Source: Candidatus Avipropionibacterium avicola
GTDB taxonomy: Bacteria; Actinomycetota; Actinomycetes; Propionibacteriales; Propionibacteriaceae
NCBI GenBank assembly: GCA_018715445.1
Contig: DVLP01000402.1
Span: 1-18,089 of the forward strand
Length of the DNA stretch: 18,089 nucleotides
Direction of reading: 5' to 3'
Position numbers and translations under genes: made by a program. Below are positions 12,929 through 18,089 of the stretch, piece after piece (the first letter of the stretch is position 1; each line of letters opens with the position of its first letter). Under the pieces are notes generated by a model. The model ran no database searches, was not told the origin of the DNA, and was given only the letters and a program-made list of their open reading frames with translations.

Positions 12929-15479
12929 GGGTCAGCTCCTGGGGGATGGACGAGACGGTGGTGAAGGTCTTGGCCGATGGCGCGGCGACGTGTTCGGTGC
13001 GCACCGAGGTGACCTTGGCCCGCGACGGGCCGAGCACCGCTGCGGCGGCGAGGGCCGTCGCGGCAGCGGTCTCGCCGCTGACGACCGCGGTGATGGTGCG
13101 ACGGTTGACCTTGTGCACCCACCCTCGTAGGCCGAACGAGCGGGCGTGGCGCCGCAGCCACGGCACGTAGCCGGTGCCGGACACCCTGCCCTTGATGGTC
13201 AGGTGCAGCGAGACCGTCTCGGCTGGCTCGGGGGCGACCTCGAGGCCGTACTGCTTCACGCACTCCTGCATGAAGGTCCGGGCCACCTGCCGTGGTGTGC
13301 CGAAGAAGGGGTACTCGCAGTTGCCGATCGCCGCATGGGCGTTGAGTTCGCAGATCCCCGAGACCTGGTCCGACAGGGCGAGCGTGTGGTCCTCGAGCAG
13401 GAAGTCCACCCCGCAGAAGGCCAGTCCGGGGATGGCGCGGACCGCGGCCACGCAGGCCTCGGCGATGCTGGGGTGCAGCTCGTCCAGCACATCGGTGGAG
13501 TCACCACCCTGGGACAGGCTGCACGAGTTGGACAGCAGCACGTGCTGACCCGCGGTCGGCACCGACGACAGGCTGAGGCCAGCCCGCTCCAGCTGGTAGC
13601 GCGCCGCATCGTCGTACATGATCGGTCGTCCCCACAGGTGGGGGTTGAGGCGCCGGAAGGCATTCTTCTGGATCAGCAGTTCGGCGACGCTGTGGATGCC
13701 GTCACCGAGCACCGACGCGGGTTCGCGCAGGATCGCGGCGATCACCCGGTCGCCGATCACCACGATGCGGTAGTCCTTGCCCGGGATGTGCTTCTCCACG
13801 ATGAAGTCCTGGTCACCGAGCTTGCTGTCGGTCAGTTGCCGAAACGCCCGGTCGAGCTCGTCACGGTCCCGGATCCCTGCCACCACGCCGATCCCACGCA
13901 CACCCATGGCTGGCTTGACCACCACCGGATAGCCGAGCTGGTCGGCGAAGTCCCGCGCGGTGTCGAGGTCGCCGTTGCCGAAGGTACGCCCACGGGGGAC
14001 CGGGATCCCGGCCCGGTCCAGTCGGATGCGGGTCGCCTCCTTGTGGGTGCACATCGCCAGCGAGACTGCGCTGGACAGCGGCGAACGGCTCCACTTGAAG
14101 ACCAGGGGTTCGTGGATGCCGTCGGTGGCAGTGAAGGCTCCCTTGGAGTAACGCACGGTCGACATCCCCAGGGCCAGCGCCTCACGCTCCAGCAGGTGTC
14201 CCTTGGTGCCGTTGGGGCCCAACGGTTGCAGGAAGGGCACCTCACGGTAGGTGTTGGCCTCCAGCCCGGGCGCCGGGGTGCCGTCGTGGCCCGGCCGTAC
14301 GATCACCTGGTCGATGACCGAGTCCACGATCGCCTCCCAGGGCATGTCCAACCCCAGACCCGGTCCCGCCAGCAACTGCGCATCCGGGATGGGCGTGCCG
14401 TCGTCATCGCTGCGGTGGCCGACGAGGTGTTCGGGTGCGGCGGCCACGGCCAGGTGGAGATGGGCAGCCCGGGCCACCGGACCACTGGCCTCCACGTCGA
14501 CCAGGCAGGGGCGCCCGCCGCCGACCCGGGCCTCGGCCACGAACCGCTGCGCCGCCACCAGTCCGCCCAGGGCATGGGGTCGGACCGCGATCGCCCGGTC
14601 GCGCCCACCGACCAGCCTCCCCGAGCGGGTGGGGTCGTCCGCATCGGTGACGATCTCGATCGTCACCCCGTGGCGCGAGAGCCGATGGGCCAGGCGACGC
14701 AGGGATCCCAGCCGGAGCATGTCGCGCACGTTGACCGGTCGACGCAGCAGGATGTGGCGCGGGATCCGGTCCTCGCCGGCCGCCTCGGCCAGAGCCTTCA
14801 GCAACTGGAAGGTGCGGGGCAGGCGGGGTCGTCGTTGCAGGTCCAGCCACAGGGCGGGCTCGGCAGGCGTGGTCTCGAGTGCACGGGTGATCTCGGTCAG
14901 TGCTGCAGTCGGCTCGACGGTGGACAACCGGATCGGGGTGAGTCGTGACGGTCGGTGGCCTGAGCCACCGAGCAGGTCGGAGACCGACAGTCCGAGACTG
15001 CGGGCCACCGTGTCGAGCAGGGCGGTCTCGATCCCGAACAGCGCGCCGCGGAATGGTGCGACATTGTCGGCGAGACCGGCGCGGCGGACCAGGACGCGGG
15101 CCAGGTCGCGGACCGTGCGGATCCGACGGTGGCTGCGACGGTCCCGGCGGTCCTGTCGGGCGGCGACCGCGGTGAGCTCGGTCATCACCGCACCGACCGA
15201 GCGCAGTGCGGTGCTGCGGTCGTCGACCCGGAGCTCGCGTCCTTCCAAGCGGTGCAGGGAATCCACCAGGAAGGCCCGGGCCCGGTTGCCGTGGTCGCCG
15301 GTCTCGGCACCGCGGAACTGGGCCTCACCCAGCCCGTACACCGCTGCGCCGTCGGCGGTCGAGGCATCGACCCGGACCAAGGCATTGGTCAGCGTGCGTC
15401 GACGTCCACGCCGGCCGGGCGCGGTCGAGCGGTACTGCAGGGCCTGCAACCCTTCGAGGGTCACCGATGGTTCTGACAT
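12921..15479 (-). CDS. Enolase-superfamily-like / ATP-grasp ligase / acylphosphatase-like fusion
   Basis: This 852-residue cytoplasmic protein is a three-domain fusion. Residues 25-395 resemble the muconate cycloisomerase/dipeptide epimerase branch of the enolase superfamily: GAAVYGLGEAQFRG (44-57), FRGALFGIETALLDTVAR (143-160) with SDLLGG, WLDLQ (211-215), and a final barrel segment with LGG and hydrophobic strands (296-346). Residues 425-745 are a full cyanophycin-synthetase-like ATP-grasp domain: HKEATRIRLDRAGIPVPRG (479-497), VVVKPAMGVRGIGV (519-532), FIVEKHIPGKDYRIVVIGDR (559-578), GDG (592-594), QKNAFRRLNP (604-613), GVDFLLED (690-697) and CELNAHA (710-716). Residues 756-832 have an acylphosphatase-like layout. 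The ATP-grasp part should form an amide or peptide bond using ATP. The ATG at 15479 has AGAGAGA upstream. It is the third gene of the operon, 43 bp after its neighbour. Confidence 0.85.
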   Translation of the reverse strand: MSEPSVTLEGLQALQYRSTAPGRRGRRRTLTNALVRVDASTADGAAVYGLGEAQFRGAETGDHGNRARAFLVDSLHRLEGRELRVDDRSTALRSVGAVMTELTAVAARQDRRDRRSHRRIRTVRDLARVLVRRAGLADNVAPFRGALFGIETALLDTVARSLGLSVSDLLGGSGHRPSRLTPIRLSTVEPTAALTEITRALETTPAEPALWLDLQRRPRLPRTFQLLKALAEAAGEDRIPRHILLRRPVNVRDMLRLGSLRRLAHRLSRHGVTIEIVTDADDPTRSGRLVGGRDRAIAVRPHALGGLVAAQRFVAEARVGGGRPCLVDVEASGPVARAAHLHLAVAAAPEHLVGHRSDDDGTPIPDAQLLAGPGLGLDMPWEAIVDSVIDQVIVRPGHDGTPAPGLEANTYREVPFLQPLGPNGTKGHLLEREALALGMSTVRYSKGAFTATDGIHEPLVFKWSRSPLSSAVSLAMCTHKEATRIRLDRAGIPVPRGRTFGNGDLDTARDFADQLGYPVVVKPAMGVRGIGVVAGIRDRDELDRAFRQLTDSKLGDQDFIVEKHIPGKDYRIVVIGDRVIAAILREPASVLGDGIHSVAELLIQKNAFRRLNPHLWGRPIMYDDAARYQLERAGLSLSSVPTAGQHVLLSNSCSLSQGGDSTDVLDELHPSIAEACVAAVRAIPGLAFCGVDFLLEDHTLALSDQVSGICELNAHAAIGNCEYPFFGTPRQVARTFMQECVKQYGLEVAPEPAETVSLHLTIKGRVSGTGYVPWLRRHARSFGLRGWVHKVNRRTITAVVSGETAAATALAAAAVLGPSRAKVTSVRTEHVAAPSAKTFTTVSSIPQELTRA

Positions 15480-15522
15480 GGGCCATCTCTCTGGTCGGTT
15501 GGACGGTCAACGGTCGTGGTGG

Positions 15523-16704
15523 TCACAGCGGGGCCTCGTCCGGCGGCAGCGGTTCCTGGTCGCCACCGACACGGATCCCGCGTTCGTTGTAGTAGGCGCG
15601 CACCCGGGGATCGGCGAGCAGCGGTTGATGGGACTGGAGCACGTTCACACCGGTGTTGATGTTGGCCTCCAGGACGACCGGGCCGTCCTCGGTGATGACG
15701 ATGTCCCAGCCCACGTACTCCAGGAAGGACAGGACATTGGCCGCATGCAGCACCAGTTCCTTGGTCTCGGACCAGAAGGGGACGATCCGCCCGGTGATGT
15801 CGGCCCCGGTGTCGGGATGGTGGTCGAACCATTCCTTGACATTGCCGTCCGGGAGCCGGGTGGCCCGCCCGAGGGTCCCGGTCTCCATGTCGATCGGGCT
15901 GCTCAGCCCGCCCAGGGTCCAGTTGTCGGCCGGCTCCGAGCGGCGACAGCCGATCCGTTGCACGGCAGCGGCGATGAACGCATCTCCGCCGCCGGTGACG
16001 TCGGGCATGGTGAGCACCCGCACGGTGTTGACCGATCCGGGGTGGAGCTCACTCTGCTTGTGGTGTTGGGTGATGCCACGCTCGACGATCATCGGGCGGT
16101 TCCTGGTGCTGAGGGTTCGCACGGCGGAGTCGCGGGTGTGGACGGTGCCGTTGATGTTCCACGCGCTCGGCCCGATCCGTCGTACGGCATGGATGTTCTT
16201 GCCTTCGGCGCCGGCCATCACCTTGTGAAACAGGACATCGCCCTCGGCGATCTGGTCGAGGTGCTCTGCGGTGCTGACCCGCCCCTCGGCCGGGAACCGG
16301 TGGACCTGGTCACGCCAGGCGACACCGACGAGCTCGGCCGAGGGGATCCCCAACGACCGCAGCAACAGGTGGGTGGTCAGCTTGTTGTTGATGACGTCCT
16401 GGATCTTGGCGTGCACCATGCGCTTGGTCCGGAAGTAGCGGTGCACATCGCTGAGGTACAGCTGCGGGTCGGTGCGGTCCAGGTCGTACAGCACGGCACT
16501 GCGCGACAGGAAGCCATGACGCCACCAGCGCGGGCTGCGCAACCGCATCGGCACCTGCCACTCGCGTTCCTTGCGGACCAGCTTGCGCACGGCGGTCAGG
16601 AAGACCCGGCCCGCACGGTACTTGCGGTACAGCCGGATCGGTACGGATCTGCAGGCCTGCACCACTTCGGCGATCCCGCCCCGCTGCTCAACCTGTGACG
16701 ACAC
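15523..16704 (-). CDS. Sugar-transfer-associated ATP-grasp protein
   Basis: This 393-residue protein fits the sugar-transfer-associated ATP-grasp family, relatives of TupA of teichuronopeptide synthesis that occur in surface-polysaccharide loci. Features in order are a basic N-terminal helix (20-48), a WWRHG segment (60-64), YDLDRTDPQLYLSDVHRY (73-90), VINNKLTTHLLLRSLGIPSA (104-123) as the helix before the nucleotide site, FHKVMAGAEGKNI (159-171) with the ATP-phosphate Lys at 161, IVERGITQH (206-214), NTVRVLTM (226-233), GWDI (332-335), and the metal motif EANINTG (346-352). All ATP-grasp landmarks are kept, so it should be an active ligase, probably attaching an amino acid or similar group to a sugar or sugar-linked carboxylate. 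The GTG at 16704 has GGAAGGGG 4 bases upstream and overlaps the preceding glycosyltransferase by 17 bp. Confidence 0.85.
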   Translation of the reverse strand: MSSQVEQRGGIAEVVQACRSVPIRLYRKYRAGRVFLTAVRKLVRKEREWQVPMRLRSPRWWRHGFLSRSAVLYDLDRTDPQLYLSDVHRYFRTKRMVHAKIQDVINNKLTTHLLLRSLGIPSAELVGVAWRDQVHRFPAEGRVSTAEHLDQIAEGDVLFHKVMAGAEGKNIHAVRRIGPSAWNINGTVHTRDSAVRTLSTRNRPMIVERGITQHHKQSELHPGSVNTVRVLTMPDVTGGGDAFIAAAVQRIGCRRSEPADNWTLGGLSSPIDMETGTLGRATRLPDGNVKEWFDHHPDTGADITGRIVPFWSETKELVLHAANVLSFLEYVGWDIVITEDGPVVLEANINTGVNVLQSHQPLLADPRVRAYYNERGIRVGGDQEPLPPDEAPL

Positions 16705-18089
16705 CTGACCCCTTCCGGTCCGGGGCCGCCACGGCAGCGGCCTCCACGATGACGAGGGCGTCGGCCCCGTCCAGTTCGGTCACCACGACCGGCGCCACCC
16801 GCCGGCAGACCTCGGCCAACCGGGCCCTGGCGTAGTCCTGGTGTTCGGTCCCTGCTCCGGTCGGCCAGTCCGACTCGGGGATCCACGTCTCCAGGGCCAC
16901 CCCGGCCCGACGAGCCGGCGACCACCATGACGGTGGGGCGAGCAGCACCGGCCGGAAGGCCGACGACACCGCCACGGCGGTCAACAGGTGCTGCAGCGCC
17001 GGCTCGGGCTCGGGTCCGGCCCCGGACACGACCAGCAGCGCCACCGGCGCATCGGCCGGGACATGGGGCCACGGGGGCGCCACCGGGCGATCGGATCGGG
17101 CGTCGCCGAGTGCACGGACACCACTGCGGACCCGTACCGCTGCTGCTCGAGCGACACCGGCCGCCCGGCGCAGACCGGTCCAGGAGGAGGGCAGGCGCCG
17201 GACTCGTTGAGTGATGGTGTCGCGCAGGTGCGGCCACCGATGCGGGGCCGGCCGTGTCTCGAGTCCCTCGGTCCCCGGGTCGAGGTGGAGGACGCGCCCG
17301 GCCCGATGGGCGTGGACCAGATGGGCCAGCCGTTGCTGCAGGTCGGTGCAGCGTCGTTCGGCGGGGATGTCGGCCGGGACGGTCTCGACCATCGTGCCGG
17401 CCTGCACGGACGGCCGGTCGGTGAGCACCACCGGGACCGACGGGTCGGCCCAGTCGGCCAGCACGTTAGCCACCTCGGCGGCACGGTCACCGATGGCGCA
17501 GACCACGGTGGTCCGCCCGGTCGGCACCGACGGTGGCGTCGCCCCCGGGTGACCGGTCGGCTCGCCGACCAACGCGGCGATGCGCTGCAGGTGGGTGGCA
17601 TGGCTGAAACGGCGCTCGACCAGCGCGACCCCGCGGGCGGATCGGCGCGCGAACTCGACCGGATCGGCGTACAGCGCGTCCACGAACCCCCGGACCTCGT
17701 GGGGATGGCCGTAGGTGACGGCATCGCCGAACACGGGCTCCAACGCCGGGGGAGCGAAGCAGACCGCACCGCTGGCCAGGCCCTCGAGCACGACCCGACC
17801 GAAGGCCTCGACCAGGCCGGGATGGTGTTGGTACACGTGGAAGTCGATCCCGGCCAGGAACTCGGGGACCGACATCGCGCCGAAGCCGAAGGTGGTCCAG
17901 TTGGCCGGGATCGATCCGAGGAGCTCGGCTGCGCTACGGGCCCCGCCCAGCACGCGGACCTGGTACGCGGGGTCGTCGGGGTAGGCGGCCAGCACCTCCT
18001 CGGCGGTGGCGGGCCACTTGGTCCAGTGCTCCCGGCTGTGACGTCCGATCACGGGGCGGTCCGAGACGAAACCGGTCCGATCGACCCGC
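16688..18089 (-). CDS. GT4-type glycosyltransferase with long C-terminal extension (5' end outside the window)
   Basis: The reading frame is open to the right edge, so the start lies outside. The visible sequence begins inside a GT-B donor-binding domain: GFVSDRPVIGRHSR, then KWP, then YPDDPAYQVRVLGGA, as in family GT4 transferases. The nucleotide-sugar site shows EAFGRVVLE (E-x7-E, near 17809-17783), followed by a Gly/Ala segment with the usual Pro. After about 17520 the protein continues for some 275 residues beyond the normal GT4 end. This extension has a Rossmann-like strand (TTVVCAIGDRA), an Arg-rich helical stretch, and a second hydrophobic-strand pattern (APVALLVVSGAGPEPEPALQ). I do not recognise this region; it could be a second, incomplete glycosyltransferase-like unit. 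The gene is the first visible member of the ATP-grasp operon and would extend the same glycan on the cytoplasmic side. Confidence 0.8.
   Translation of the reverse strand, partial: RVDRTGFVSDRPVIGRHSREHWTKWPATAEEVLAAYPDDPAYQVRVLGGARSAAELLGSIPANWTTFGFGAMSVPEFLAGIDFHVYQHHPGLVEAFGRVVLEGLASGAVCFAPPALEPVFGDAVTYGHPHEVRGFVDALYADPVEFARRSARGVALVERRFSHATHLQRIAALVGEPTGHPGATPPSVPTGRTTVVCAIGDRAAEVANVLADWADPSVPVVLTDRPSVQAGTMVETVPADIPAERRCTDLQQRLAHLVHAHRAGRVLHLDPGTEGLETRPAPHRWPHLRDTITQRVRRLPSSWTGLRRAAGVARAAAVRVRSGVRALGDARSDRPVAPPWPHVPADAPVALLVVSGAGPEPEPALQHLLTAVAVSSAFRPVLLAPPSWWSPARRAGVALETWIPESDWPTGAGTEHQDYARARLAEVCRRVAPVVVTELDGADALVIVEAAAVAAPDRKGSGVVTG

Noticed and set aside
11747..15479. Naming these proteins as cyanophycin synthetase or D-Ala-D-Ala ligase
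   Set aside because: The ATP-grasp core is similar, but the Mur-ligase-like domain of cyanophycin synthetase is absent and the domain fusions differ, so a specific substrate cannot be claimed.
13146..16698. Two long plus-strand open frames (13146-14948 and 14251-16698)
   Set aside because: They lie antisense to the enolase/ATP-grasp fusion and the sugar-transfer ATP-grasp gene, which carry clear motifs; the antisense translations do not.

Overview
The window is uniformly GC-rich (about 70% by eye), uses GTG starts freely, and packs its genes with 4 to 17 bp overlaps. The style, a candidate leaderless promoter and the protein families point to a high-GC Gram-positive actinobacterium, possibly of the Propionibacteriales. 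That placement is an inference; there is no rRNA or other marker here. I see no tRNA, rRNA, CRISPR array or transposase.

Region 1 (1-3982, minus strand) is a carbohydrate-uptake operon: two permeases, a twin-arginine solute-binding lipoprotein, and the first 67 codons of a protein resembling heparinase II/III-type lyases. A LacI-type palindrome lies upstream, and a long stem-loop sits between the lipoprotein gene and the lyase gene. Region 2 (3983-4235) is the divergent intergenic region.

Region 3 (4236-8665, plus strand) is a surface-polymer assembly and export operon: a polysialyltransferase-like glycosyltransferase, a multidomain GT2 glycosyltransferase, and a Wzm/TagG-type permease with its Wzt/TagH-type ATPase. 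Its last gene overlaps, tail to tail, the end of the next operon.

Region 4 (8649-18089, minus strand) is the unusual part. In transcription order it encodes a GT4-type glycosyltransferase (5' end outside the window), a sugar-transfer-associated ATP-grasp protein, an enolase-like/ATP-grasp/acylphosphatase-like fusion, a second ATP-grasp protein, and a 1033-residue fusion of a CapA-type metallophosphatase, an ATP-grasp ligase and a further degenerate ATP-grasp copy. Together there are five ATP-grasp units in four adjacent genes, with catalytic residues lost to different degrees.

My reading is that regions 3 and 4 form one locus. The glycosyltransferases would build a glycan, the ATP-grasp enzymes would form amide or peptide bonds on it or make a poly-amino-acid, CapA-type chemistry would act at the surface, and the ABC-2 transporter would export the product. 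The families are well supported. The joint product, perhaps a capsule or teichuronopeptide-like conjugate, is a hypothesis.
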